Translations under genes and position numbers: made by a program
Notes under the pieces: generated by a model
Databases searched by the model: none
What the model was told of the DNA's origin: nothing
Seen by the model: only the letters and a program-made list of their open reading frames with translations
Shown: piece after piece, positions 1 through 13,100 of the stretch
Layout: every line of letters starts with the position of its first letter
Position numbering within the stretch: the first letter of the stretch is position 1
Assembly: GCA_949751835.1 (NCBI GenBank)
Contig: CATKHK010000013.1
Location: 62,001 to 126,000, forward strand
Origin: Blepharisma japonicum
Lineage: Eukaryota; Ciliophora; Heterotrichea; Heterotrichida; Blepharismidae
Direction: 5' to 3'
DNA length: 64,000 bases

Positions 1-88
1 GCTTCCATAGACTCAATTTTCTTAAGACAGCAGCAAGGCCTCCAAACTCTATACAGGTTCAAAGAGGACAGTTCGGTAGCGTAACAAT

Positions 89-2374
89 TTATTTGTGTCT
101 TCACGAAGTAGGGAGTAGGCAATCATGGCAAAGCATAATAGAATTTTCTTTATTGAAACTATATATGCTATTTGGGAAAAAAATGGCCAGCAACTGAGCT
201 ACCAAATTTGCAACCTCTAAGATTTGTTTGTTGATTTTGAAATTTAGTGATAAATGTTTTACTATTGGTCGAGAATGAGTTATCATGTTTGCATCTGAAA
301 ATAATGAATTTAAATTATAAAAATGAAAACCTGTACCATAAATAGCAGATTTAGCTGTGTTACCCGCAAAAAATAATCTTATTTTTGTAATTTTTAAAAT
401 TAAAAGCAAAAAATTATCATTGTAGTCTTGGATATCATCAATGTAGGTAAAATGTATTGGAGATCCATTATAGCCTTCAATATCTATAAGTTTTAAAATA
501 TAATTTATTAAATCTTGAATATCATAAGCATTTTGCTTTTCTTTCCACACCTCATATTGCATAAAAATATCCCATATCATTACTCTTTTAAGCTTATCAA
601 TAATTTGTGACTGGTTTTCGCTTAGGCATAAATAAGCATCTTTTGATATGTGTCCTTCATTGCTTTTATATGCATCTGCACTCCCTTTTATGACTGAACT
701 TATTTCAGCTCATACTGCTATCGCAGAAAATCCTATCAAACTTCTCAGCCTTGGCCAAAAATGATCATTAAAATATTCAAAATCAATATTAAATGAAGAC
801 ATCAGCTTGGGCCCATCAGGAGTCTCAATATATCTCATTTTCATGCCGCTTTTTATCTGGTCATATCCAAAGTATCCTTCAATGTTTTCTTCTCCTTTTG
901 CGAAAAATGGAGAATTCAGTGAAGAATCAACTCTTGTAAGGAAATTGAAAACAGGAATAAAAGCAGGAAAATGATCATTTTTAAAATCTGAAAATGACTT
1001 GGGAAGATTTATGTCCCAATCTTTTCCAATGTTAATAATCGAATCAATAAGCTCATTTTCTTCGATTTTATCATATTTTACATTTTTAACTGAGCATTTA
1101 AAATGCTTATTTAAATTTTGATAGAGATGTTCAGCTTCCCAGGTTAATATTGGGCTAACTGTTATAAAAATTTGATGAATGTCTTCTCTTTTATTAACAT
1201 CTTCTATTGTTAATATATCTGTATCAACAATTCCTGCTCTGTAAGAGGATATTTTCCTCAGTTTTTTGAATGCAATGTCAGTCGCAAACATTTTGAAGAT
1301 CATAGTTGTAGTTTTTCCAGTGTCTGATCCACCAATAATCAAGGCATTATATGTTGTACTTATAATTTCTTTTTCTTCATCACTCAGCTTGAAGAACCCT
1401 TTATAACTTTCTAGCTCCTCCATAACTCTATTAAATTGGGCACAGAATTCTGTACTCAACAGTTTATTCAAAATTATTTGATTTTCATTGTTTTCATAGC
1501 TAAGTGCTTTTGCTATTTGTGGCCATGCCTCTTTTCTTAGTCTTTTCCTCCATCTTTTTATTTCTGGACTATATCGATATTGTGATCTTTCTTCAGGCTT
1601 AAGCTTCTCATTTTTATAACTAGCTGGTGACGTTTTAAAATTCATTGTTCTCATTTCATTAATTAATAGTCTTTCTACATCATTTTTTGCTACTCAAAGC
1701 TCTTGGACATCCTTTATTTCTTGAAGATAGACTCTTGCCGATTTAAGGCTTTTTGCAATATTGTCTGTTAAATCAATGATTTTAAGCAAATGAACATAAT
1801 TAAATTCAGCTAGCAAGTTACTGATAATTATAGGAAAGCAATTTATCTCTAAGGTAAAAAGGATTCATTTTTCTGAGTCTTCAATCTTAATAATTCTAAA
1901 TTCTATTAGCCCTCCATTATTTTGTTCTATAACTTTGCTATCACTGAAATACCCTCCAATTAATTTAATAATGGCTCTTAATATATTTTTTCTTTCATTT
2001 TCAAGTGTTTTTGATGCTAAAAGCCCAAAATTTGGCAAAATCACAGGTTCCCACAATTGATCAACGATACATGAGTTTAAATTTATTGATTTTAACATTA
2101 ATGATTCATCAGATAAAAAATAGAGCTCATCAGAATCTGGCTGTGAATAGGGCATACTTCCTTGCAGTATTAGTTCAAAGTTTTTATAAAATTCAGTTGC
2201 TCATCTAAAGAACATTTTTGAATTTTCATACTTAATGTATTTGCATTGGACTTGGTGTTTTGCTGAGTGCAATTCAAGCTGATATTTAAGCATTTGAATA
2301 TTTTTGGTTATTGCGTTCTCAGTATTCTGAATGAATTCAATATACGGAAAATTTAATTTGGACTTTTTTGACAT
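89..2374 (-). pseudogene. Truncated, decayed copy of the UvrD-like helicase/TPR family
   Basis: This is the leftmost member of the tandem family. It opens at an ATG giving MSKKSKLNF, matching the MPKK(Q/S)KL start of its paralogs, and stays in one frame for 761 codons with several TGA read as Trp. It then stops at TAA, whereas intact paralogs run about 2,100 codons. Walker A is kept in altered form (GGSDTGKT against GRSGTGKT). Motif II reads DDIQD instead of DEVQD, motif III GNTAKSA instead of GDTAQSI, and motif IV FKIN instead of FRSH. Homology ends near position 150, inside the helicase core, so motifs V and VI, the helical repeats and the C-terminal half are missing. I infer a non-functional helicase remnant. 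A shortened expressed protein cannot be excluded, because the frame itself is clean. Confidence 0.8.
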
Positions 2375-2809
2375 AATTATATAATTAAGACTCTCAGAAT
2401 GTAGGAGATTTGAGGGAAGAAAGATGGTGGAAATAGAATTAGTTTGTGATATTAAAAATAAATAGTTAATTTAAAGATTTTGCCTAAGAATATAGCATTC
2501 TATGAAATTTCTCAAAGAAGTGTCTGACTAGCAAAAAATCTAGAGGAAAAGCATTTGCCGAGGAATGTTGCATGATATACTAAACAGAAATAAACTCAAG
2601 CAGATAATACTTTAATGTATAGAGCTAGACATAAAGAAGCTACTATGCATCTAAGTATTTATAAAAAACAAAAATACAAGCTTATCAAATATTGATCAGT
2701 ATAATTTGAATCAGTTAAATTGGCAAATTGTTTAAATAAATTATTTAACACTTATATTTTAATTGAATTAGTGATTAAATAGAAATTAAGAATTGATTAT
2801 TAATTTTAT
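2375..2809. other. Intergenic spacer, 435 bp
   Basis: AT-rich spacer between the decayed copy, whose 5' end is on the left, and the stop codon of the next family member. It contains the conserved upstream motif at 2412-2427. I see no other gene or RNA in it. Confidence 0.6.
2412..2427 (-). promoter_or_regulatory. Family-conserved upstream motif, copy of the truncated gene
   Basis: In gene sense this reads CCATCTTTCTTCCCTC, 38 nt before the ATG at 2374. The same word recurs at nearly fixed distance before the other family members. It may be a promoter or initiator element, or simply inherited leader sequence. Confidence 0.45.
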
Positions 2810-5800
2810 TTAAATATCAATATAGGTATCTTCTTCATCAACTCCTTCATCAAGTTTAATATTCTCCTCATTGAAAGTTGTAGCATCTATTGGATCTAAA
2901 ATAGGCGTCTCTTGAAATTCTTCTTCTGATTCACTTTCTAATTCATTATTTTCTTGATCATCATGATTGAAATTCTGTTTAGATTGAATCGGTTTGGCTT
3001 GAGCTTCCATATCTTGTATTATGCACACTTGTGCTAGTTTATTAATTTCATCCAGAATACTGTCCGAATATGACTCTTCAATAAAAGAATTGCCATACAG
3101 TAAAAGAAAAACATCATCTGTAGCATTTATTATTTTGACAACATTTTGAATAATCATAACATAAGAGATGTCTGGGTTATCTTTTTGGGCCAAAATAGAT
3201 TGGCTTGTATCAATGTTATATATTCACATATATTCTATGAGACTTTTATTTTTGTTGTACTGTTTAAAGCTCCCTTTTGGAAAAGATTCAAATGTATCTT
3301 TTGGGATACTCTCCCTTAATCCATAATTGTAAAACTGTAAAAGGTCGTTTCCTATTTGCATTGCTAATTGCTTATTCCTTAGCATTTCTACAACCGTTCC
3401 ACATTTACTGTCAAGATATTCTATTTTATCGTTAAACACGAGATTTAATCCAGTTAGCTTAAAAAAGTGTTTTTCAGATGAAGGAGAATTTATTATGACT
3501 GTCAGCAATTCATAAAACATGACATTTCTAAATTTTTTATCCAAAAGCCTATATAATCCCCGATTATCTTCTAAAAATAATTTAACTAAGCGATTTATTA
3601 GAGAGGTATTTAATGATTCTGTTCTTAAATCTTGAGGGTTCTTTAAGTATATATGAAGCTTTTTAAAAACATTAATTGGATATAAATAATAGAAATTCTT
3701 TTCAAACATGTAAGGGATATACGAGTAAGTGCAAGTAAGTAATGCATATGCGCAATACATTTTAAATAAGTTTGAAATTTGATGCTTAGGAATAAAGTGT
3801 TTATATTTGTCCAGTAAATCTAAAACACTGTTGCATGTTCTCTCAGAATTTCCTTTCTGAGCATAATTATATAAATTATACAAATATGTGCCTATGCCTA
3901 TAATAATTTTTTTTGATTGAAATTTATTTATAGCTTCAATATATGCAGTTTCTTTCCCAGCCAGCATTAAAAATAGTAGCGCATTTTTCAATATCCTGAA
4001 TGCTTTGTATGCAGACACAATATTATTCAAATTTTTAACTGCCTCTTTTCATAATACTATTTTAGAAGCATTGGTTATATTAATGCATGGAAAAGGTAAA
4101 TTTCCTAAATTGTTTTCTATATTCTTAATGAAAACAGATAATGTCCTATCACCAAATTTTGATGTATAAATCTCTCCACAAGTATTAAATATCCTGATTA
4201 TTTCATTTAACATATAGATTTCTCCTAAAATACAAATTCTGTACTCAAGTTTTTCCATTACTAATTGCCTTTGAGTGGATGATGAAACTCTGAGTTCAAT
4301 TTCTTTTCCTTTATCTTTATAAGTTCTATATTGTGATCGTTCATATATTAACTCACTGAGAGAATGCAAAATAGACTTTGCTATATCTTTAAATATTAGA
4401 TCTTTTGGAATAAGCCAATATTTTCCTTCAACATCAAAGGAGTATATTCTATTATCATCTTTATTCAAAATTATTTGGCTTCGGATGTACATATTACTCA
4501 TCACAACATGTGTCGAAAAAGGTAATAGCCTTGTATATTTATCTGGTGTAATTATAGTTATGCCTAAGGGTAATAAAATATACTCTAAAATAAAGCTTCT
4601 TATTGGTAGAGTAATTACATTCTCTATTCCAAGGAGTAATTTTATAATATTTTCAGCTACAAAAATAAATGCTTCCATTTCAGCTACATTTAAATGTAAT
4701 TTTATTCTAAATAAAGGTACTTCTTTTGACGACATTAATAGCAAAGACAATGCAGCACAAGATTCTATAGCTCTTAAATTTGCAGATGAATCACTTATCT
4801 GTAGGCAATCAAAGATATTATAAGGTCCAAAAAATAAACTTTTAATCCAAAAAATCATTTCATTAATATGACTGGACTCCTCTCCAAGGATAAAATAGTT
4901 AATTTCTTGGATATTTTTGAAGTAACCTTCAACTGAGAAATTTGAGATTGAAGAATTAACTTTTAAAGTAAAATTATTCTGTGAATTCGCAACAATCATA
5001 AGCTGTTCCAGAATTTTAAGAGGCTTCAAACTCCTTAAATATCTAGTTTCCAGGAATCTATCATATTCATTATTGTCCAAAAAATATAACTTTATTAAAT
5101 TTTTGCAGCTATTTTCTGGAATTATTTTTAAGATTTTTCAAAATCCTGATATAGCTAAGCTGTAACCTAAAATCTCTCTTTCATAAAATTCCTCATCTAG
5201 AAACATTAGAGCAGTCAGCACACTTCTGTATCTCATATATGGTCCAACCTTGAAGTTTTTATTAGATATAAAAGGTTTTGATAGTTTAAAAATAAAAGAA
5301 GCTAAATATCAGCATGATAAATCTGCTAGTCTCAATGTATTTGCTATTAGCATACATATTCTTGTATGAAAATCAGTGAATGAGTCAAGTAAAAATGAGA
5401 GAGGGATTAAAAAGTCCAAACCAAATTTATCAGAAAATAAGTCAAAAAAGCTTGGCAGATTGGACTGGGAAGATTTAATGAAACTAATTGTAGTTTCATT
5501 ATACAAAATTTTCCCAGCTCTTTGCTGGATATTTTTTATCATTACAGATGCCTGATTCAGTATTGTAAATAAAGATTTTGAGTCTAAATTATTGTTGGCT
5601 GATAGTCTCCCTTGGAAATTTTTTGATAATTCAACAAACTCATCTAGATTTTTTGATGTTGCTAAATATTTCTCAAATTCTGGATCTGACCCAAAAAAGC
5701 CATAATATAAACTAAAAAATTTAGAATTATCTCTCCTTTTGTCTATAAATGGTTCAGGGAGATACCCAGAAACTGATTCTCTAATAATTGATTGCAGTAA

Positions 5801-8800
5801 TAATTTAGCTTCTTTAAATTGAATTGAAGAAATATTTTTTTGAAAAACCTCCAAAGCTCTTTCACATTGCCCAGAGAAGATGCAGCATTTTATATGCAGA
5901 ACATACTCTGTTGTATGTTGGAATAGCATTTCTGCTTCTTTATAAAGCTTCAGCTTATAAAATGCCATTCCTGCTTCTTTGCACATATCTAATTTAATAT
6001 ATAATTCAGCTGCATCCATATAGTCTTCAGCTGAATAATAGCACTCTGCCGCCTCTTTTATATCTTCAGCTTCTTTAAATAAATCTGCAGCTTTCTCAAA
6101 CTTGATTAAAGTCCCCTGCATTTGCTTTTTATTTTCCTCTTTTTGGATTTTTGTTAGCCTTACTCCTGTTTCTTTTGCCTCTTCTTCTAAAGCAGAAATT
6201 TCAAGTCTAACTTTTTTCCCTTCTTCAGCATAAATTTTAGCACTCGCCAATTTCTCAAAAACCTCATCCCCAGCATTTTCAAAACAAAATTTTGCTATTT
6301 CATAGTTTCCTTGTTTATATAGCTTAATCCCTAGCTTTTTTCATTTATTTGTGTCTTTTGCTTCTTCATCTTGAATTCCTATAATATCTTGTCACGATAT
6401 TGAATGAACGATTCTTACAAGATTTTCTGATATTAAATATCTTTCAAGGGATATTCGACAAGAGTCATCTTCATCAAAGAAAATTAATCTTTTTCTTGCT
6501 CTTGTAATTCCTACATATAAATGTTTTAGCTCTGAGCATAATAAGCTGTTTTTCATGCCTTCTCTGATTTTTTTGATTTCATTTGGGTCATTTTCTGCGA
6601 GTCTTCCCCACTCGTTTTCATCGACTTCGCTGTCAGTAAAAAAATTATATAAAATTACGTCGTTAAATTCTAGTCCTTTCGATTCTAAAATAGTTAAACA
6701 AATTGCTCCTTTTAGGAAGCTTGGGAGATTTTTTCTTGATTCAGAGCTACGAACTAATATAGCTTGGTTCCATCCAAATTCAATATTAGAGCTTCTCTTG
6801 CTATTATTTTTATCAAGGCAGATCTCAATACCTTGCATTGATTTTACAATGATAGGTTTCTCTCCATCTTTATTAATAGAGGTTTCTTTATCAAGACGGT
6901 CTATACTATTTGGGAAAAAAGAAACCATCAGCTGAATTATCAAATTTGCAACATCTAAAATTCGCCCATGGCTTCTGAAATTCACTGATAAATGTTTTAC
7001 TACTGGCTGTGAATGAGCCATGATGTTTGCATCTAAAAATAATGAATTTAAATCACAAAAGCGAAATCCTGCGCCACGAGTGATTGATTGAGCGGTATCA
7101 CCTGCAAAAAATAATCTAAGCCTTGTAACTTTTAAAATTAATAGTAAAAAATTAGTGCTACAGTCTTGGACTTCATCAATAAAGGTAAAATGCATTGGGG
7201 ATCCATTATAGCCTTCATTATCCACACATTTCAATACATAGTTTACCAAATCTTGAAAATCATAGGCATTTTGCTTTGCTTTTCATTCCTCATATTTTAT
7301 AAAAATATCCCATATTTTGACTCTTTTCGAATTATCTATGATTTGTGACTGCTTTTTGCCTAAGCTTAAATATGCATCTTTTGATATGTACCCTTCATCG
7401 CTTTTATATGCATCTGCACTGCCTTTGATGGCTGAGCTTATTTCAGTCCATACTGCTATCGCAGAAAATCCTACCAAACTTCTCATCCTTGGCCAAAAAT
7501 GATCATTAAAATATTTAAAATCAATATTAAATGTAGGCACCAGCTTAGGCCCATCCTTAGTCTCAATATATCTCATTTTCATGCCCCTTTTTTTCTCGTG
7601 ATATCCAAAGTATCCTTCAGTGTTTTCTTCTCCTTGTACAAAAAATGGAGTATCTAGTGAAGCGTCAACTCTTGTAAGGAAGTTGAAAACAGGAATAAAT
7701 GCAGGAAAATGATCATCTGTAATATCTGAAAATGACTTGGGGAGATTTACATCTCAATCTTCTTCAATGTTAATAATCGACTCAATAAGCTCATTTTCTT
7801 CGATTTCTTCATATTCTACCTTTTTAATTGAGCATCTTAAGTGTTGGTATAAATTTTGATATAGCCGCTCTACTTCGCGAGTTAATATTGGGCTAACTGT
7901 TATAAAAATTTGATGAATGTCTTCTCTTTTATTAACATCTTCTATTGTTAGTAAATCTGTGTCAACAATTCCTGCTCTGTATAAAGAGATTTTTCTCAGC
8001 TTTTTAAATACAACGTCTGTAGCAAACATTCTGAAAATAGCTGTTGTCGTTTTGCCAGTACCTGACCTACCAATAATAAGGATATTATATGCAGCGCTTA
8101 TTATTTCTTTTTCTTCATCACTTAACTTTGAGGATTTTTCATAGCTTTTTAGCTTCTCCATAACTCTATTAAACTGAGAACAGAACTCTGCACTTGCCAG
8201 TTTATTCAAAATCTGCTGATTTTCATTTCTTTCACCAGTTCTTGCTTTCGCTATTTGTGATCAGACTTTTTGTTTTTGTCCTTTTCTCCATCTTTTTATT
8301 TCTGGAATGTAATGATATTGCGATCTTTCTTCAGGATTAAGTTTCTCGATTTTATAGTTAGCTGTGGTAGTTTTAAAATTCCTGGTTCTCATTTCATTAA
8401 TTAATAATCCCTCTACATCATTTTTTGAGACCCAAAGCTCTGGGACACCTTTTATTTCTTGAAGATAACTACTTGCAGATTTAAGGCTTTTTGTAATATT
8501 ATCTGTTAAATCAATAAGTTTAAGCAAATGAGCATAATTAAATTCAGTAAGCAAGTTGTTAAAAACAATAGGGATACGATTTATTTCTAAGGTAAAAAGG
8601 ATTCATTTTTCTGAATCATCAACCTTAATAGTCCTAAATTCTATTAGATCTCCTCTTATTTGTTCAATAACTTTGCTATCGCTGAAATACCCTCCAATTA
8701 GTTTAATAATAGTCCTTAAAACATTTTGTCTTTCATTTTCAGGTACTTTTGATGCTAAAAGCCCAAAATTTGGCAAAATCACAGGCTCCCATATTTGATC

Positions 8801-9112
8801 AACTATATATGAGTTTAGATTGAATGACTTTATCATCAATAATTCATCAGACAAAGTATAAAGCTCATCAGGATCTGGCTGCGGATGCGGCATATTCCCT
8901 TGCAGCACTAATTCAAAATTTTCATAAAATTCAGTGGCTCATCTAAAGAACATTTTCGCATTGTCATATTTAATGCATTCGCATTGGACTTGATATTCTG
9001 CAGAGTGCAATTCAAGCTGAGATTTAAGCGTTTGAATATTTTGGATGATCGTATTCTCAGTGTTCTGAATGAATTCAACCAGTGGAGAATTTAATTTGGA
9101 CTTTTTGGGCAT
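2810..9112 (-). CDS. UvrD/Rep-like SF1 helicase with TPR-like repeats (TRANK1-type), copy 1
   Basis: One uninterrupted frame of 2,100 codons, from ATG (MPKKSKL) to TAA, with about a dozen in-frame TGA read as Trp. The SF1A helicase motifs are complete and in order: Walker A GRSGTGKT near residue 348, motif II FIDEVQD near 646, motif III GDTAQSI near 673, motif IV VNFRSH near 711, motif V ESKGLEFNDV near 810 and motif VI YVGITRARKRL near 868. Residues about 1000-1080 form TPR-like helical repeats (AAECYYSAEDY, AAELYIKLDM). A long unrecognised helical region follows, and the tail is strongly acidic (ESESEEEF, then a DPID...FNEEN block). The architecture resembles animal TRANK1 and fungal UvrD/TPR proteins, so an ATP-driven nucleic-acid translocase is the likely activity; the biological role is unknown. 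The start was chosen by agreement with all paralogs, and a TAA lies in frame just upstream. Confidence 0.88.
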
Positions 9113-10129
9113 AATTGGATATAATTAAAACGCTTGCAAATGTAGGAAATTTGAGGGAATAAAGATGGAGGAGCTTAGAATTAATTTGCATTATTAAAGG
9201 AAAATAGTTGATTTTAAGAATTTTGCCCAATTTAACTCAAAGATTCTGATCTTTGATGCGATTTCAATAATAAATATCATAGCAATTTAGACTTAAGAGC
9301 ATACGCTTTAACTGATGATTTCACATTAGGCTAATACATAGTCAAGGCCCTTAAAGGTGAAGGAATAAGTGTTAATCCATGGCACTTAATGCAATCAATA
9401 TTTTAAATTCAATTGTGATAACCATACTAGCTTCTTCCAACACATGAATTAGAATGAGCAATCAAAAATATTTTTTTGTTATCTATAGGTCGAAGAGAGA
9501 AAAGAAAAAAGAAGTTTTTGCTTGCATTGCAAAGACTTTATAGACCTTAATTTTTGTTAGCTGAATAGAGCACTATAATGTGAGAGGAATTCATGCTAGA
9601 AGCAGGATGGTGGTTTTCGCAATGAAGGATATAAGAGTTTAGCTACCTACTTCGCAGGAGTTAGATTCTTATTAGATTAATTTAACCTTAAAAATTATAT
9701 CAACTTTTTCATTAAGCTTATAAATTGTCCAAATATAAATCCATATGGTTGGCCTAAATTATTTGACCATAGGGGATAGTTATAAGCAGACATTAATTGC
9801 TTCTACATAAAATGAAATGATCTTACCAAGTCAAAATTTCTACTGCTCGAGATCTAAAATTACCCCGCAGAAAACTAAAGATTGTGAGCATCTTCAATTC
9901 TTAAAATATTAAAGATTAATATGAGACTTTATTCTTTATTTTCTTCAATATATGCTCTTTGGTTTATTTAACGCAAATTAACTTACAATTCTACTGAAGT
10001 CAGAACCTACCACATGTTACAGATGAATTTGTATTAAATAAAAACTGATATTTGATTATAATTTTAAAATGAAAATTTATTTTAGAAATTATATCAATGA
10101 AAGTGCTTTCTCATAAGTTTAGTATTTTC
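9113..10129. other. Intergenic spacer, 1.0 kb
   Basis: Between copy 1 (5' end at left) and copy 2 (3' end at right). Apart from the upstream motif at 9153-9168 I see no coding frame, family relic or RNA gene. The middle (about 9240-9900) has stops in all frames. Confidence 0.55.
9153..9168 (-). promoter_or_regulatory. Family-conserved upstream motif, copy 1
   Basis: Gene sense CCATCTTTATTCCCTC, 41 nt before the ATG at 9112. Here the reading frame between motif and ATG contains a TAA, so in this gene the motif is not part of the protein. Confidence 0.5.
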
Positions 10130-13100
10130 TTAATTAATAAAGGTGTCTTCTTCATCAATTCCTTCATCAAGCTTAATATTCTCTTCATTAAAGGTCACTT
10201 CATCTATTGGATCTGCAACAGGTGCTTCTTGAGCTGCATCTTCTTCTAGCTCACTCTCTGATGTGCTGGATTCTCCATCATCACGGTTGAAACTCTGATT
10301 ATAATAGATTGGTTTGGCTTGACCTTCTTCATCTTCCAAAAGGCAAACTTGCGCTAATTGGTTGATTCCTTCTGAAGATCAATCACTATATGAGTCTTCT
10401 ACAAAAGATTTTCCATATAGCATATTAAATACACCATCTGCTTCATTTATAATTCTTACAATATTTTTGATAATCGTAGTATCAGGCATTTCTGAATTGT
10501 TCTTTTGGGATAAAATTGATTGAATCTCGTAAAGAGTGTCAGTCCACATTCTTTCTATACTTTTTTTAAATTTATTATATTGATTATAATTTCCTTTGGA
10601 AAAATAATCGAAATTATCAAATGGTGCATTCTCTCTTGATTCAATGTCACAGAATTTCAAAAGATCATTTCCTATTTGACTTGCAAATTTTCAATTTCTT
10701 AGCATTTCGACAACGCTCCCAGTTTCATTATAAAGATATTTTAATTCCTCATCATTAAAAGTTCTATTGTAGAAGATCTCTTCTAGCTTTCCTTCTTCTT
10801 TATATATTGAATCTTTATGCTCCAGATCTAAATTTGTCAAAGCGTAGAAATGCTCTTCAGGTTCGGTAGAATTTATGATTAGAGTTAAACATTCATAAAA
10901 CATGCCTGTTGTAAATTTACTATCCAATCTTTTGCTTAGGCAGTTCTCATCTCCTCTGTATATTTTAATAAAATCTTTTATAAGAGAGATATTTAATGCA
11001 TTTGTTTTTTCATCTTGTGGATTAATTATATAACTGTGAAGTTTTTGAAAAACTTCAATAGGATAGTAATAGTAGAAGTTTTTTTCAATACTAAAAGGAA
11101 TAAACGAATAACTACATGTCAATAATGCATATGCACAATACATTCTAGTCAAGTTCGGTATTTCTTGCTGGGGAATAAACCTCTTATACTTATTTAAAAA
11201 CTCAAAAATTGTCCTGCATGTGCCCTCTGGGTTTCCTTGATAAGCTTCATTATACAAATCATATAAATATCCTCCTATACCTTTAATATATTGCAAATTT
11301 GATTTACTAACGAATTCACTATAAATAGCTACTTCTCCAGATAATCATGAAAACAGTAATGCATTTCTTAATTGTCTGAATGCATTTTTTGAGGGGAAAC
11401 TACTATTCAAAATTTTATTTGCTTCAATTTTAAGCACTTCTTTTGAAGCTTTAGTAATATTAATACAAGGGAAAGGTAAATTTCCTAGATTATTCCCCAC
11501 ATTTATAGTAAAAGCAACTGACGTTCAGCCGCCAAATTTTGACTTATATTTTTCACCACAAGAATTAAATATGTCAATTATCTTATTCAGCATATAGATT
11601 TCTCCTAAAATGCAAACTCTATATTCAATTTTTTCTTCTAATTTTCTCTTTTTAGAAGATGAAACACTAAGTTCGAATTGACGCCCAGATTCATTAAAAG
11701 TTCTATATTGTGATCTTTCATATATTAACTCGCTGAGAGAATGCAAAATAGACTTCGCTATATCTTTAAATATAAGATCTTTTGGAACAAGCCAATAATT
11801 ACCTTCAATATCAAAGGAATAAATTCTTTTGTCATTTTTACTTAAAAGTAAATGACTTCTTATATACATACGGCTCATTACTACATGAGTTGAAAATGGC
11901 AATAGCCTAGTATATTTGTCTGGAGTAATTATAGTTATTCCTAAAGGTAATAAAATAGACTCCAAAATAAAATTTCTTTTTGGAGGACTGATCACATTTT
12001 CTATGCCAAGGAGCAACTTTATGATATTTTCAGCTACAAAAATAAATGCTTCCATTTCAGCTACATTTAAATGTAATTTAATTTCATTTAAAGGTATCTC
12101 TTTTGATGACATTAAGAGTAAAGATAATGCTGCGCAATATTCAATATCTCTTAAATAAAGAGCTAAGTTGTTTATTTTAATTCTATCAAAAACAATCGTA
12201 GGGCCATAAAATAAATCTTTAATCCAGTCAATCATTTTGTTTATATCATATAGCTCATTGCCATTATTAAAGTTGGCAATTTCTCTGATATTTTTAAAGT
12301 ATCCTTCATTTGAAAAATTTGAGCTTTCAAAGTTGACTTTTAAGGTAAAATTATTTTTTAGATTTGCAGAAATAATAAGCTGTTCTAAAATTTTTAAGGG
12401 TTTTAGATCTTTGAAATATTTCATACCGAGAAATTTATTATATTCCTTACTGTCCAAAAAATACAAATTTATTAAATTTTTGCAACTATTTTCAGGTATC
12501 AATTTTAAGACTTTCCAAAACCCTGATATAGCCAAGCCGAACCCTAAAATCTCTCTATCATAAAATTCTTCGTCTAAAAACATTAAAGCAGTCAGCACAC
12601 TTCTATATCTCAAGCATGACCCTTTTTTGAAGGTTTTATTAGATATAAATGGCTTTGATAATTTAAAAACAAAAGAAATCAAATACCAGCATGATAAATC
12701 TGCAAATCTTAACGTATTTGCTAGCAGCATGCATATTCTTGTGTGCGACTCAGAAAATGAATCAAGCAGCAATAAAAGGGGGGCTAAAGGCTCTAAACCA
12801 TATTTAACAGAAAATAAGTCCAAAAAGCTTGGTAGATCAGGCTGACAAGTTCTGATAAAATTCATTGTAGCTTCATTATACAAGTTATTTATTGGGGAAT
12901 TTTGCTGGATACTTTGCATAATTATTGCTGACTGTTTAAGAATAATAAATAAGTTTCTTTCATCTAAAATATAATTAGCTGGCCATTGGAATTCTTGGAA
13001 CATTTTTGATAATTCCACAAGCTCATCTAGGTGCCGAAAACTTTTTAAATAATTTTCAATTTCTAAGTCAGTAGCTTCAAAGCTATCATATAGACTGATA

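Noticed and set aside
4485-4823. Plus-strand open frame opposite a helicase gene
   Set aside because: It recurs opposite the same region of other copies (for example 11916 and 28413) only because the sense sequence is conserved; it has no homology or start context of its own.
2810-9112. Eight or more separate small genes suggested by stop-to-stop reading with the standard code
   Set aside because: All pieces are in one frame, separated only by TGA codons that match Trp positions in paralogs, so they form a single gene. The same applies to the other helicase genes, both kinases, APC5 and the 52606-53883 gene.
9640-9665. Weak inverse similarity to the left edge of the window (CGAAGTAGG near 104-112)
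   Set aside because: Only about ten bases match; too short to claim a shared repeat.
12535-12550. ACCCTAAAATC word resembling a ciliate telomere unit
   Set aside because: A single occurrence inside coding sequence, not tandemly repeated; no telomere is present at either window end.
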